Positions 24,570 through 36,787 of a stretch of 64,000 nucleotides of DNA are shown piece after piece (the stretch's first letter is position 1; every line of letters starts with the position of its first letter). The notes below the pieces were generated by a model. That model was not told where the DNA came from, ran no database searches, and saw nothing but the letters and a program-made list of their open reading frames with translations. The position numbers and the translations under genes are program-made. Source of the stretch: Leucocoprinus leucothites (Eukaryota; Basidiomycota; Agaricomycetes; Agaricales; Agaricaceae); assembly GCA_013368445.1 (NCBI GenBank), contig JAACJO010000011.1, positions 496,001 to 560,000 on the forward strand, in the 5' to 3' direction.

Positions 24570-26917
24570 GGAAGGTAAATGCCTGAAAGAAAGCGTAAGT
24601 ATCCCACGCTATATCCAAACAGTAATTTGAAGTTGTTTGTGGAACAATGGTCGGAGTTTGAAGCTGAAGGTCCAAAGTATGCACATAATTGATTCATTAT
24701 TATCAGCAGGCACACATCAGGCTCCTTCCCAGCCTCTCGCTGGAACTTGCCGTCAGCTTCCCCGGAATAAACAAGGACCAAAAAGTTGAGTGACTTTTGC
24801 GCTTATTTGACGGCCCGCTCGAGCGCGAGGAGCTGGGAAGGAGCCTGGGTACACGTAAGGAATAGTCGAGGCTGGAGGATTAGGTCAAGGATGTCTAGCA
24901 AGGCCAAAGCCGTGGGCCCCGCCACGACTTCTAATTTAATACCATCCTGCATGAAACCAGCCCGGAAACCTCCCACATTGCAAGGACCTGGATGGCGCAT
25001 CGCGACTCTTTGCTCGACTCGACAACCGAACTCTCACCGTGAGTTCACTAAACTACATCAGGTAGATGATACATATGTCATGTAAATAGATACAGGATCC
25101 CTCCTCAGGCCCTAGGTTCGACCCTCGAATGCTATCGTAAGTGCACATGCCCCGCCGGTTTACCTGGTTGGTGAGGACGCTCGCTGATGACATCCTTTCA
25201 CAGAAAAATGGATATTTACATCAGTCAGAGTTCAGAATACGCCAACGATAAAAATTGTTGCCTTCTAAAACTAAGCTCTGTCCGGGATTCGAGGCGAGTA
25301 GTTAGCTTATTTCCCTTGAACCCGACACAAAACGTCCTAGATGAACCGACATATCTTGATTCTCTCAACCGTCCTTCTCCGTCGCCCGCATACCTCATTC
25401 TTTTCTCTCCCTCCTGTGACTACGATTCTTTCCTCGTTAAAGAGACGGGGAAATGCCTGTCCCCGAGTGGCCTCAGACATTTTCTAAAGAACACCCCCAA
25501 GCAGCAGAAGTCCCATTCATCTGACGATCTCACAACGATATCATGATCAGCGTATCTGAATCTACTCTGTTGGAATATGAAATTCCATTTTTATGATCAA
25601 TTCGTGAAATGTACTCCCTCATGACGTCTTCGGCGCCACTCGCTGCTAGGATCTACCTCTAAGTTATAATGTTTATTGTGATTCTATTTTTATTGTTCCT
25701 TCCTTTATAAATAGGGTAATACCCCGCTCATGTACCTCGCCTTTTTTCCCTCTATAAATCACTCTTAACGAAGTCGAATAACGAAATCAATTTAGCCCCC
25801 CCAACATACTCATCAGCGTTTTCGGGAACTGACACATCCGCGACTCCATAATAGTGACTAGGTCACTTGTACAACCGTACCGTGGTTGTCGGCCCGGCTT
25901 TGTCCAATGAAGGGGGAAATCGCCGAAGGGCTCTAGACTGTACCAAGGCTGGCAGCAACATGCTTCAGCCCAAATGTCCCCCAAGAAATCGTGCAGATAC
26001 CATTCTCTTGGCATATCCGGCCGGAGACTTCTTGACGAGTTCTTCCCCCGCCTCAAGTCTGCCCATTACTGCCGAATCACTGCCCATTTCCCTTCTCCCA
26101 CCTTCTAAAGCGTTGTTTGTGTCAGCTCTCCGATTTCAATTCCCATTCAGCAGAGCATTTTTGCTATCCCCCACGGGGGTCGAGAATTTACCGCTCCCTT
26201 CATATATAATACCAACAACCCATCATTAACACATTCATGTCTAATGTCCCCATGCGTACTTAGTTTAGGACAGTTCGGAGTAATGTGGCATTATGTTCTC
26301 AGCTTACACCTTCTGCCTTTGGACTTTTCGTGGTATTCGTCATCCAGCTACAGAGGTCAAGAGCCGATTGTAGTTCAGAAATGCAAGCCAATTCACCACC
26401 TGCAAACCCTATGGTACACCCACATCACATGGGGTTCCTGACATACGCCGTTTTACTTTACCGTTTGGTCTAGTGGCCTGGCATCGATTTCTATGGGGCC
26501 TCCACCAGTCGTAATCATATGTGATATTTAAATGCATCGAGCTTGTGGGTTTGAAGAAAAGGCAGCGAGCTTACGAAGAGACATCGCCCGATTTATTTTA
26601 TTATAGGTACATAAGTGCTCATCTGAATTATTTGCTAGTCAATTGCTAGTCCTTTGATGCCGATGGCTGTCATCAGTTAAAAACCCGCTCATCTTTTGTG
26701 AAGTAAATCGTCGACTCTACTGGTAGAACCCCTTGTCTTATAAGGTAGCGGAGAGAGCTCTTCTCTGGTGATCACTGCAGAAGCACTTGATCATATCATT
26801 GGTTTGTTCTTGGGGAGCATACATTGAATTCCTTGCTCATGTAATGAATTATGCACATGGACGCAGACCAGTCACTCTGAGGTTCATTTCGCAAACTGAG
26901 AAGCCTGATGGATTTTA
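24570..26917. other. gene-poor interval between HD1 copy A and the beta-flanking gene
   Basis: About 2.3 kb. A divergent HD2 partner would be expected immediately upstream of HD1 copy A, but both strands show only short, stop-rich frames (24786-25085, 25187-25546, 25867-26229) without a WFQNRR recognition helix. The sequence around 25660-25790 is A/T-rich. Either HD2 was lost or moved, or this is ordinary intergenic DNA. Confidence 0.55.
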
Positions 26918-27891
26918 TTAGCCCTGCACTAGATTTAACAAAGAAATCCAATGATTTACCAAACTGAGGAGACCTCCCAAGCCACCAGAGTCCTTCCCTC
27001 CAGTTGTACCCGCACCGCTGAACTTCGACTGGACAAGAAGCTTCATAACCGTCATCGCAGCGCCGTTGACAGCGTCCTGTTTATTTCCGGAAGCTGCGCC
27101 TCCAGTCTTGTCAAACAATTTGGTTGCCTCACCCATTGCCATACTAATGAGCTGATTCTGAGAATTACCACCGTGGCTAGACGAGCCTCCTCCAGTAAAC
27201 TGCTTAAGGACCTACACAATTTCGCGACTGAACATGATGCCAAAAAAAAAAGAAATCCGGGCGACAGCACTCACCTGAAGAGCAGCGGCGCTACCGAGAA
27301 GCTTTGAGCTCAACCCACTGGCATCATTCTTCTTGTACAGTTGCTCATGAGCACGAGTAACCTCGTCGTCGTTGAGTGGCTCCTCGTGGTCTTCCTACGC
27401 GGTGTTCAATGTAGACTCAGTACCGCGTCAAAATCGATCGAACAAAGACGGTACCTTGTTGCTGTCCAAGAAGCTAAGCGCGGTAGAGAACAAAGACGAA
27501 TCTCCTGATCCATGTTGTTGTGCCTTCTGAACAACCTCATTGTTATCGACTATAAACGAAAATCATTTGAATCAGCGCACGCCCCATCTTCAGTGCGATA
27601 ACACTACTACGAGCTACACTCACATTGGGGACGATCGTTTCCACCGCTTTGACCAGAGTGGTGAGGGGAATTGTATTCCTGGCCTCCAGTTTTGTTCACA
27701 TCGGCTGTTGAAGAAGGGATTGGCGACGATGGGCCCTGATGTTATCTCGAAGGATCAATGAACCTGATTAAAGGACGATCATACATTGACTCCTGCTATA
27801 GACATCCACGCCCTGCTTCGCAAGATTCATAAAAGTATCCTGATTAACGTGTAAGTAAACGAGCTTGGAAATATTACTATCGAGTCACCAT
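26918..27891 (-). CDS. beta-flanking protein (DUF7721-like), marker of the HD mating-type locus
   Basis: Conserved fungal protein of unknown biochemical role whose gene borders the HD locus in many Agaricomycetes. The chain runs DTFMNLAKQGVDVY, a Gly/Ser/His-rich linker, EVVQKAQQHGSGDSSLFSTA (about 27525-27465), DDEVTRAHEQLYKKND, LGSAAALQ (ending about 27275) and then SMAMGEATKLFDKTGG with NKQDAVNGAAMTVMKLLVQS (about 27140-27010). It ends Gly-rich near 26960-26918. The best start is an ATG at 27891-27889 followed at once by an intron (27888-27840, GTGACT...CAG), giving M|DTFMNLAKQG. Starting at the internal Met of FMNL would shorten the protein by three residues. Middle intron borders are approximate. 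No mating role has been shown for this family. Confidence 0.8.
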
Positions 27892-28130
27892 CGTTGCAAA
27901 TAGGTGAGTACTGAGTGTAAGAGAGAATGATAAGGATGAACCGATCAACGCTGCGGGTGGAGAGAGCCATTAAGGGCATCTAACTTTAGCCATGACCTGA
28001 TGTGAGAACTATGACGTCACTAATTGAGCGCTCAGGGGCTCATTTCGCACGGGCAGAAAGTCGAAATAAATAGAGAAATATAAGGCAATTGGTACAGAGG
28101 GACAGGTAAATAAGAGAGGGTATTCAACAA

Positions 28131-29024
28131 CTAGTTTGAGCTCTTTGGCTCATTATTTCCCACATCCCTCGCACCCTGTGCAGGATACATTGTATCCAAC
28201 TTCTTTGCGCCGGACTCCAACGGCGCAGTCGTCGCAGGAATTCCAATCGACGATGCAGGCATATCTTTCACCTGCGCACCCTGCGTTCCAGCTGTGCCAA
28301 AGACGCTCTGTGCAGCAGAAGCAGCCGTTTCTACAGTACTCTGAGCAGCAGACTTCGCCGCCGACAGGGTACTTGACGCTGTTCCAGCAACAGTCGATGC
28401 GGCACCCTGGAATGAGGGTAAAATACCACCCGATGATGCGCTCTCTTGACCCTGCGCAGGGTTTCCTTGAGCGGTTCCAGAAGTGAAGTATTCCTGTAAG
28501 TAATCAGCTATCATTATCATAAGAGAGCGAAGGAAATATAGACCTGAGCAGAGGCAGTGGCCTTCACAGCCATCTCCTTCATTTGACCGAGCTTCTCAGC
28601 ACCAACAGCCTGAATATCAGCAACGTCTCGTTTCCCTTCTTCTACCGCCTTATCTAGAGGCTCTTTAACAGGCTCTCCCGTAACGTTCCGCACCTTGTCT
28701 ACAGAAGTAGACATTTCACCAGTCAGTCTACGGCCTTTAGTCTACGCATCGAGCTCAATAAAAGCCACGGTGTAAAGAACAGATGTAAGCGGCATACCTT
28801 GGCGACAGAAGCAGCCTGCTCCGCAGCTTGATGCTCAAGATTGGCATTCTCCTCAACCTGGTGCGCGACCCGCGTGTTAGGGGCATCCGCACGAGCCTCC
28901 CCCACCGTCGTATCAGCAAGCCTAATAATAAACAATCAGCACAACGTAATAACAAGAGAGCAGAAAGCATCTTCACGTACTCTGCAATTTTTGGATCTTC
29001 AAAGATATTCGGAATAGAGGCCAT
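28131..29024 (-). CDS. LEA-like Ala/Gln-rich helical protein
   Basis: Exons 29024-28981, 28921-28798, 28741-28544 and 28493-28131 give 242 residues. The sequence is hydrophilic and repetitive. The N-terminus is MASIPNIFEDPKIAE. The centre has VEENANLEHQAAEQAASVAK and DKVRNVTGEPVKEPLDKA, followed by an Ala/Ser/Thr-rich stretch (STVAGTASSTLSAAKSAAQS). This resembles late-embryogenesis-abundant or apolipophorin-type amphipathic helices in stress proteins, but no defined domain can be asserted. There is no signal peptide or membrane segment. It sits next to the beta-flanking gene on the same strand. A role in desiccation or stress is an inference from composition only. Confidence 0.7.
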
Positions 29025-29713
29025 GGTCGTAGTAGTGGTCGTTTGTGCTATACTGAAGGAATGGTCTCAGTATAGCACACCTATATAGCACCCACCATTG
29101 CCAAACTGTATGTCGTGGAGTCGAGGACGATTGACATCATTGTTTGCGGTATGACGGATATCGTGACCCTTCCTAGTCTAGCTTATTTGTTCCGTCGCGG
29201 CGGTCATATGTAAGGAGCCCGGAGGTGGGGCCTCGGCCTGGTGGCTATGGCTTCTTCGTCGGAGCTTGACTCGATGAGGCAAGAGAAATAGACAAATCTG
29301 GTATATTCGTTCGCCAGTGCTACACGGTCGTATAGAAACAATAGTGACTGATCTGAGAAGAAGCTTCTAGCTCGATAGAGAGAAAAAGGAGAACGAACTG
29401 GATGACGAGGAATCAACGAGAGAAAGAAGGGTATGTGCAAACGGTGACAGATAATACGATGGAGCAAAGGTAAACTGGACAGAAACCACAGCAACAGCAT
29501 ACAGTGAGATATAGATGATATAAACGACGAGTCTCGCAAATGGAAGATAAAAAAAGAACTAGAAAACAACAAGAAAGAAATGAGGCAAAAAAAAGTAAAA
29601 AGGAGTGATGAGTCGTCAGAGAAAATGTCCTGGCTAGCGTAAAACAATCAAACAGCAACACAAAGGAAAAACTGAAGCAGTGGAGCAAGAAGCTGCCACT
29701 AGATAGACGCACC
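29025..29713. other. intergenic, purine-rich stretch
   Basis: Promoter of the LEA-like gene and 3' region of glycogenin. From about 29400 to 29700 the plus strand is strongly A/G-rich. The long minus-strand frames there (29204-29647, 29413-29793) translate to Ser/Phe/Leu runs and are composition artefacts. Confidence 0.55.
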
Positions 29714-32700
29714 TCAACGACCATTCTCCCAGGAATCCATCTTAAGGAATCTCGCAAGAACTTCCTCAGATCCACGTTTAAACAACTCCACACCTCTGGC
29801 AGGATCCCAAACTCTTGTACCTTTCCTCACCGTCCCCGTTGGAGATACAGTAAAGCCAGGTTGATCATCCGGAGGCGACGCAGGCCCTACTGATGAAGGA
29901 GGAGAGCCAATAGATGAGTCATTGGATATTTGACGGTTGGATATCGAAGGCGCTTTAGCAGGGTTAAGCGCATTCCTGTTGGTCTGAACCGAGGGACGGG
30001 TAGGAGGAATAGGTACTTTCGGCGGCGGCACAACTTTCGTTGGAGGACTTACGACTCTCGGCGTAGCCACTCCTGGAGGGGTCGGAATTCGAGGAGGCTC
30101 AGGTACATGAGGAGGAAAAGATTTGGCAGTGGGTAGTTGTGGTTGGGATATCGGTGACTTGGTCAAGCCGCGCTGTGGTCGAGGAGCGGGTGAAGAAGAG
30201 TGGCCGAACGATCCATTGCTAGTCGAGCGAGACCGGATAGGACGGGGAGCATGATTAACATCCCAACTCTGGAATGTGCTTGACCCGCTACCAGTAGCTA
30301 GAGACCGCTTGCTGGAAACTGACGATCTGCGGCTTGCAGCTTGACTAGGAGGTGCTTCCACCAGAATAGAAACTTGAACACTCTGGCTACGTTTCTTTCG
30401 TGAAATGGTTTGGACACCCTGAGATTGATATGTCTTCTGAGCTGATTTCTGAACCTGTCTCGTATCCTCGGCTATGGAAGGTGTCCGAGTTCGTGGTCGA
30501 GATTTTCTGTCATCGTCACTATCATTGTCTCGGGTATCCTCATCCTCATCCCCCTCATCTTCATCATCCCCATCCTGACTATTGGCCTCGGATTTCTCAT
30601 CCCAGCTCTGGCCACGACCACCACTCCGGGGATCACCATCAAATGTGGAAGCAGAGTGAGGCGCAGGAGGTGGTCGCACAAGCCGTGATGCATAATTCTG
30701 AATGCTAGGGTCGCCGTCCCAGGCGTTAGCAAACCTCAGGGATGTCGGCAACCGCGGAATGGGAGAAGGTGTGACATGCTTCTCTGCTCTCCTCTTGTCT
30801 GGTGCTTGCGGTGTCGGGGTCGGAGGCGTTGGTGGTGTCAGTAGTGTCGGCGGTGTCAATGATGTCGGTGATGTCCTTGGCTTCGTTGGCTTCGTTGGTT
30901 TGACGAAGCGCATAGGAGACGGGGCATCCAACTCTGGGAACACACGACCCGGCAACTGTCGTGGTTTATCTTCCCAGGGGAATATTGACTTCACCTTGCT
31001 GGGGTTAGGGCTCGCAACAGAACCCGAAGAACCTTCCCCAGTCACATTACGGTAATGTCCTTGCTCAAGCAAGGTCTCTGGTATTTGTGAGGGAGGTGGA
31101 GCTTGAAAAAACACCGAGCTGTAGCCAGGAGCACCTTTTTGAGGGGCAGAACGTTCCTGACGATAATTTGAATCCCAAGCATTCGTAAAATATGTATCTG
31201 CAGGGAAACTGGAACGTGGAGTATCATTTGGAGGAGGTTCCATGGCTGGATTCCATGTCACAAGGGGAGGAGACGGAGGACGGGGAGCACGACCATGAGG
31301 CTGGTGACCAGAAGAACCATGATGCGATTGTGCTTGATGGTGGCGCTCAGATTCCCCAGTTGGATTATTCTGTGAATTCTGGTGCTCGTGATGGCCATGG
31401 CTGTTTTGATGATTATGATGATGATGGTAGTGATGATGGTGTGAACTGGAATGTTCCCCTTGCGAAGTACTCTGGGGGGGTGGCCGGTTGGGAGGAGGGG
31501 TCTGTTGAAACAGATGAGAAGGAAAGGGTGCTATACGGCCTGTGGTCTTATCGGAACTACCCCAACCCTCTGAGTCGCTGGTTGGCCCGGCAGAGGACGC
31601 ATAGTAATCAGACGTAGGTGTGGGCGTCCCAGGTAGAGACCTGGGATGAATTTTTGGACTGGGCGGAACCTCGTTTGGGCCTGGAGTTGGTAAGGTGCGC
31701 CAACGAACAAGGTCGGGATCCTCTGGTAGACCCAGTTGCCTGGCTATAGGAGTCATTGGTAGATCTCTTTCCGGACTGAAATAATCGATTTCCATTTTAG
31801 GCTCTGGAGAGAGTGTGGCTCCAGGCGCTGAAGGTGAATCATCGTCGCTTTCCACAGGTGGAGGTTTTCTTGGTCGCATAAGATCAAATCGCCCTTCCAA
31901 TGGTAGACTCCTGTACTCTCCTTCTCCCGCTTGACCTGCAGACGACGAATTTCCAAAGCCGGCGCCTGTCATTCCCTCAATGGCTATCTTTCGGAGATCT
32001 TCCAACGTAAAAGGTTTGCTTGGAGTAACCTCCCCGGAAGGAATGTCAGAACCAGTCGGGTGCCACGCCGAAGCATAGCGCCTTAATTCAAACGAGGGCG
32101 GGGCAATAGGTTGAGAACGATAGTGCTTGTCATACACTGCAAACCACCGATCCACGAGAGAATCGTAATCATAAGCTTGCTGAGAGGTACCAGAATCCTT
32201 CTTGGATGGAGTAGCACGTTTCTCTGCGAGGAATGGGGAACGGAAAGGGATGGCATTCCAAGGCTTGTTCGGCCCGATGAAGTGAATAGCATTGATCTGT
32301 GAACCGTAGCGCTCATAAGCTGGCGCATAACTGGAGAACGTTAGCTTGTGGTGGGATAGGTACAGCGAAGGACGCACGTGTATGCAGCTGTTGGAGTTGT
32401 ATTGTAAGTGAAGCTCAGCCTATGCCAATCTCCAGCACGCCATTCGTTCAGAAGGCCTTGGTCTCCTCCATCCCAAGAACCTTTTGACTCGAGAAGGACG
32501 TTCAGGTCGTTAAATTTATCTACTCCCGGAGACAGAACCAGAACACCAGAATTGAAGATATCGGGCCAGCCCACATCGGGAGCGGCAGCGAACTCATGAG
32601 GGATATTGAACAAGTGAGAGAGTGGGCGAATGGGAAGCACATCAGCGTCGAGGAAAACAATTTTAGAATACTGAGTCAGTCGAAAAACATGAAGTTTTGT

Positions 32701-33168
32701 AAGGACCGTGGTAAGGTCAGGCCGGCCTAGCAAGAAGGTCAGTATGGTATCGAGAAATACAAGCCAGGAGTACTCGAGTATCTGCAACGGCGCTGTGAAG
32801 CTATTTGAGAGCTTACGAAGCGTTATGAAATCGCGCATCAGGATTGCAACGGCTGATCCTCCCGCAGAGGGTGACAGTGGTTGCACGCCAGGAAGAGATT
32901 AGAAACACTCACCGAGGAGTTGCAAGTTTTTGTTATTTTCTTGCTCAAGGACCTCGACACCGATGACCAGATCAAACGCCCGTCGAAGGAGTTTGATTGT
33001 AGTTACGTCGACAGTCTCTGGGGTAACCAGACAGACTATTTGAAAAATGACCTCAGGAAAAGCAGGAGGGGATGGGTGAAGATCCCGTAAGGCAGCAGCC
33101 TGGGCTAGGGCGCCAGGAAGGTATGCATCTGAAGAAACGAGAGTTACAAAGGCATACGAGCCAGTCAT
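29714..33168 (-). CDS. glycogenin (GT8 glycosyltransferase) with long disordered C-terminus
   Basis: Self-glucosylating primer of glycogen synthesis in the cytosol, using UDP-glucose and Mn2+. Start MTGSYAFVTLVSSDAYLPGA at 33168. Exon 1 ends near 32921, then comes an intron of about 190 bp and exon 2 from about 32735 with RPDLTTVLTKLHVFRL and the metal-binding DxD in KIVFLDADVLPIRPL. Further GT8 motifs are DVGWPDIFNSGVLVLSP, KGSWDGGDQGLLNEW and FTYNTTPTAAYT. After a short intron near 32390-32340, YAPAYERYGSQINAIHFIG completes the catalytic domain. The remaining roughly 850 residues are low complexity, with a His-rich run (about 31370-31450), a Pro-rich middle, an acidic tract (about 30520-30600) and Ser/Pro repeats. 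The end, VWDPARGVELFKRGSEEVLA, looks like the conserved glycogen-synthase-binding tail. Confidence 0.9.
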
Positions 33169-33964
33169 GAGCCGTGCAGGCAAGGAGGCCGCAATGGCAG
33201 AGGAGGCAGACACGGAAAGGGAGATGAAAGTGTCGAGAGAAGAGTCCAATGAAAGTTTCACAGAGGGTCCGGCTACCACATTTACAAATAGTCAGGGGTA
33301 CAAACACATCAACATCATCCGCTAACGTTTTTTTCCTCAACGACGCGTTGAATCTGGTTCTCAGCCCTGTCAGTATGTATTTTCTTCGCTTCCACAAATA
33401 ATAAGCTTTCTGGCGACATCGCAGTAGCGCCGAGATTGGAATATTTAGGCCAACACGATAGATGGCAGATTATTGTAAATTCTTTTTGAAAATAAGAAAC
33501 CGTCACGCTCCACCCACACAAAGCTCTGAAAACCGGGGTGCATTGTCTTTTACAGCCGTCGTGAGAGCGCCTGGAAGTGCAACCAGCACGTCTTGTCCGT
33601 TCAATGCCCTCTATGTATCGCACGGTTGAACCCGCCTGCGCTAGAATTTTCTTTCATTCACGGCGATAAGACAATGGCACATTCAATAGGTAAGGGGGTT
33701 CTTTATCAGAGTCTGCTTATTCACGTAAATCGTTATCTCGGTTCTGAAAGGGAAGGAAACGGGGAGGATGATAAGCACCCCGAATCAAGAGAAGCGCTCT
33801 GTGGCAGCGATGAGAGGTTCTGCGAATCTGCGCGGTGACAACCGAGGTGGGCATGATCGGTGGCTGTACACTGCCGAAAAGGGTTGACGTCATCCATGGC
33901 CGTGATTTTTTCAGTGTACCCTTGACGCCGTCCACTGTCCTACTCCCCGTATGTCTCCCGCGCT
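33169..33964. promoter_or_regulatory. divergent promoter region, glycogenin / UbiB-family kinase
   Basis: About 800 bp between two divergent start codons. No recognisable coding sequence. It must contain both promoters; no specific element could be assigned. Confidence 0.45.
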
Positions 33965-36298
33965 ATGCTCTTCTGCCGGTTAGCTCTCCGTCTTCCCGCT
34001 GCCCGCTCTCAGCCCCTTGGCCGCGTCCGGCATGCTTCGACCTGGTCCCGACATTCCTTCTTCACTCGAGCACCCCCAACACGTTTTTTCATTCCCCGAC
34101 ATGCACTCTGGATTATTCCACTCGCAGGTGGCGTCGGTCTCTACCTCCTCCCCAGACCCAAGTCGCCATTCCCCTCCATATTCTCCTCACCCACTCTTAT
34201 TCCATGCCATCTTCCAACACAACCCCAGACTCTCAACCCCACCATATTTTCACCTTCTGAATCCGACAAGACGATTATCTCTCGAATAACCAAGTTGCTA
34301 CGAGAGCATGTCTGGGAACCTATCTTAACTGCAAAACGTTTCATCTACCTCTTCGTCATCTTTGTCCCTGTCATCGCTGCTGCCCCTATGCTTCTCGTAG
34401 GCAAGGCTGAGAAAAGACTCAAGGGGGACAGATGGGGAGCTGTCTGGTGGTACGGCCTTCTTGTCCGTCAAATGGAAGCTGCCGGCCCAACTTTTATCAA
34501 GGTCAGTCTTGTAGGATCTCTTTATAGGCGCTTGCTGACAGTTGATCCAGCTGGCCCAATGGGCTGCTTCTAGAAGAGATCTTTTCCCTTCCCTACTATG
34601 CGAGAAGCTCGGTTCCTTGCATTCACATGGCAAGCCTCACTTCTTCGATCATACGAAGCAAGTCATTGAGCGAGTATTCGAACGGCCATTCGAGCAAGTC
34701 TTTGAAGAATTTGACGACGTTCCCATCGGAACAGGAGCAATTGCGCAAGTGTGTATCCCTTACCCCCCGCTCTGAAAACGTGCCGTTTGACACCGATATG
34801 TAGGTATACCGCGCGACGCTCAAACACGACCTTATTCCTCCCCACTATTTGGGGCCCCGACGGAAACGGACAACGCCAGGCGGTGCCCTCGCACCTGTTA
34901 TTCTCCAAGATCCACCTCCCTCTGTCCCAACAGCATCAGTCGCCATCAAAATCCTTCACCCTCACGTATACAAAACCATTTCTCGCGACTTGTCCATCAT
35001 GCACTTCTTCGCTCACATCATTTCTGTGCTCCCAGGAATGAAATGGATCTCACTTCCAGAAGAGGTCGAAGTGTTTGGTTCTATGATGAACCACCAACTA
35101 GACCTTCGGAACGAAGTTGAGAATCTGATTGTCTTTGAGAATAACTTCTCCCCAAGGAAGGTTCCTGTCACGTTCCCTCGGCCTCTCAAGGTTTGGTCAA
35201 CCAATGATGTGCTTATTGAAGAATTTGAAAATGCAATACCGATGGAGATTTTCTTGAGGAATGGTGGTGGGCCATACGATGATCAAGTGGCCACTGTCGG
35301 GTTGGATGCTTTCCTAGTACGCTCCCCCTTTTTTTACATTTTCGCGGAATGTAATCTCACATGACACCCAGAACATGCTGCTCCTTGACAACTTCGTCCA
35401 CTCCGACTTGCACCCAGGCAACATCATGGTCAAGTTCAGCAAGCCTCTGAGCTCTCGCATGCTTCTCAAAAACCTATACAATCACATCTTTCACAAGAAA
35501 CCCGCCGGTTCAGACGACACACTTTTCTCAACTCTCAATCCTCCAGCCGACTACTCAGACTCCGACAAAATCGTCTCAGCCCTCCGTGAACTGAAGGACA
35601 AACCAGCCGAATGGCATGCCGAGCTCGAGCGTCTGCACTGTGCAGGCTACATCCCAGAACTTGTTTTCATTGACGCTGGTCTTGTTACAGTACTTGACGC
35701 AACCAACCGACGCAACTTCCTCGACCTCTTCCGTGCTGTAGCTGAATTTGACGGATACCGCACTGGCCACCTCATGGTCGAACGCTCACGCTCACCCGAA
35801 CTAGCACTCGATACTGAAACTTTCGCTCTCAAAATGCAACACCTCGTCCTAAGCGTTAAACGCAAAACCTTCTCTCTGGGCCAGATCAAAATTTCTGATA
35901 TCTTAACCGAAGTTTTGAAAAGCGTTAGAGACCACCACGTCAAACTCGAAGGCGACTTTATTAATACTGTCATTTCTATCTTACTTTTGGAAGGAATTGG
36001 AAGACAGCTGGATCCGGGTTTGGATTTATTTGCTCGTGCGTTACCGATTTTGAGGCAGCTGGGTGGACAGATGGCGAGTAGAGAGAGTGGTGCTGGGATG
36101 ATTAAGGATATGCCGCGGAGTGATTTTGGAGCGTTGTTGAAAGTGTGGGTGTGGGTTGAGGCGAGGTCGTTTATTTCAGGGGCGATTGTGAGTGCGGATG
36201 AGATGATCAAGTATGATTGGTGAGTTTTAGCTTTGTTTGATTCTCTTACCTGTTGACGCTCAAGGTTTTTTTTCTGTAGGTTCTGTCCGAGTGTATAA
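33965..36298 (+). CDS. UbiB/ADCK atypical kinase, mitochondrial (Cqd1/YPL109C-ADCK2 type)
   Basis: Exons 33965-34501, 34551-34748, 34804-35316, 35372-36219 and 36280-36298 give 704 residues. The N-terminus (MLFCRLALRLPAARSQPLGR) is a mitochondrial presequence, followed by two hydrophobic segments (HALWIIPLAGGVGLYLL and FIYLFVIFVPVIAAAPMLLV). Kinase-fold motifs of the family follow: the KxGQ-type helix region QMEAAGPTFIKLAQWAASR, an Ala-rich nucleotide loop GTGAIAQVYRA, the lysine in VAIKILHPHV, HSDLHPGNIMV in the catalytic loop and FIDAGLV in place of DFG. Members act on lipid or coenzyme Q homeostasis at the inner membrane; yeast Cqd1 affects CoQ distribution. The last exon is only 19 bp and ends FCPSV. 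Kinase activity is inferred. Confidence 0.9.
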
Positions 36299-36787
36299 GG
36301 GCCATCTGCTCTTGGAGGGGACATATATGGCATTCTTCCCATTTTCACTCGTTAGATGGCACTTTTCCGGACATTTAACTAATATTCGAGCTTCTTTTTT
36401 TTTGACGGGTAATATCCAGAGTAGCTGATCATGGCAATTAACCTATAGAGCAGTGTATTATAGCAATAGCCCCCTCACTTCATAATTGTTGTTGGACCAA
36501 AGAACTCGAGTTGCTGGAGTGGTGCCAGAAGTGTGTGAATATTGATGGCAGTCAGTGGCTGATTATTGATAAAGACCAGTCTAAGGGCCCCCTCATCAAC
36601 AGACAAATTCAACCACCAAAACCCCCGGAATACCTGACTTTAATCAAGGACAACCAAAAGAATTTCATCCTCAATAACCAAGTACTATTCTCGACTAAGT
36701 AGCAGAGTCCTAAACACGAACAACAGCACGATGCAAGTCCATTCAAAATACTATCAACAAGAAACTAGCACAGCGCGCTATATATAC
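36299..36787. other. convergent 3' region
   Basis: About 490 bp between two convergent genes with no recognisable gene or repeat. Confidence 0.5.

Noticed and set aside
25090..25130. GGTTCGACCC as a tRNA T-loop
   Set aside because: No cloverleaf can be drawn around it.
24786..25546. Plus-strand frames upstream of HD1 copy A as a candidate HD2 gene
   Set aside because: No homeodomain helix, no nuclear signal and no plausible splice structure.
26466..26540. tRNA-like stretch with an A-box match (TGGTCTAGTGG)
   Set aside because: No B box (GGTTCGANNCC) follows at the right distance and no acceptor stem can be paired.
29204..29793. Two long minus-strand open frames
   Set aside because: They translate to Ser/Phe/Leu-rich runs from a purine-rich plus strand. 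The real feature here is low complexity and the 3' end of glycogenin.
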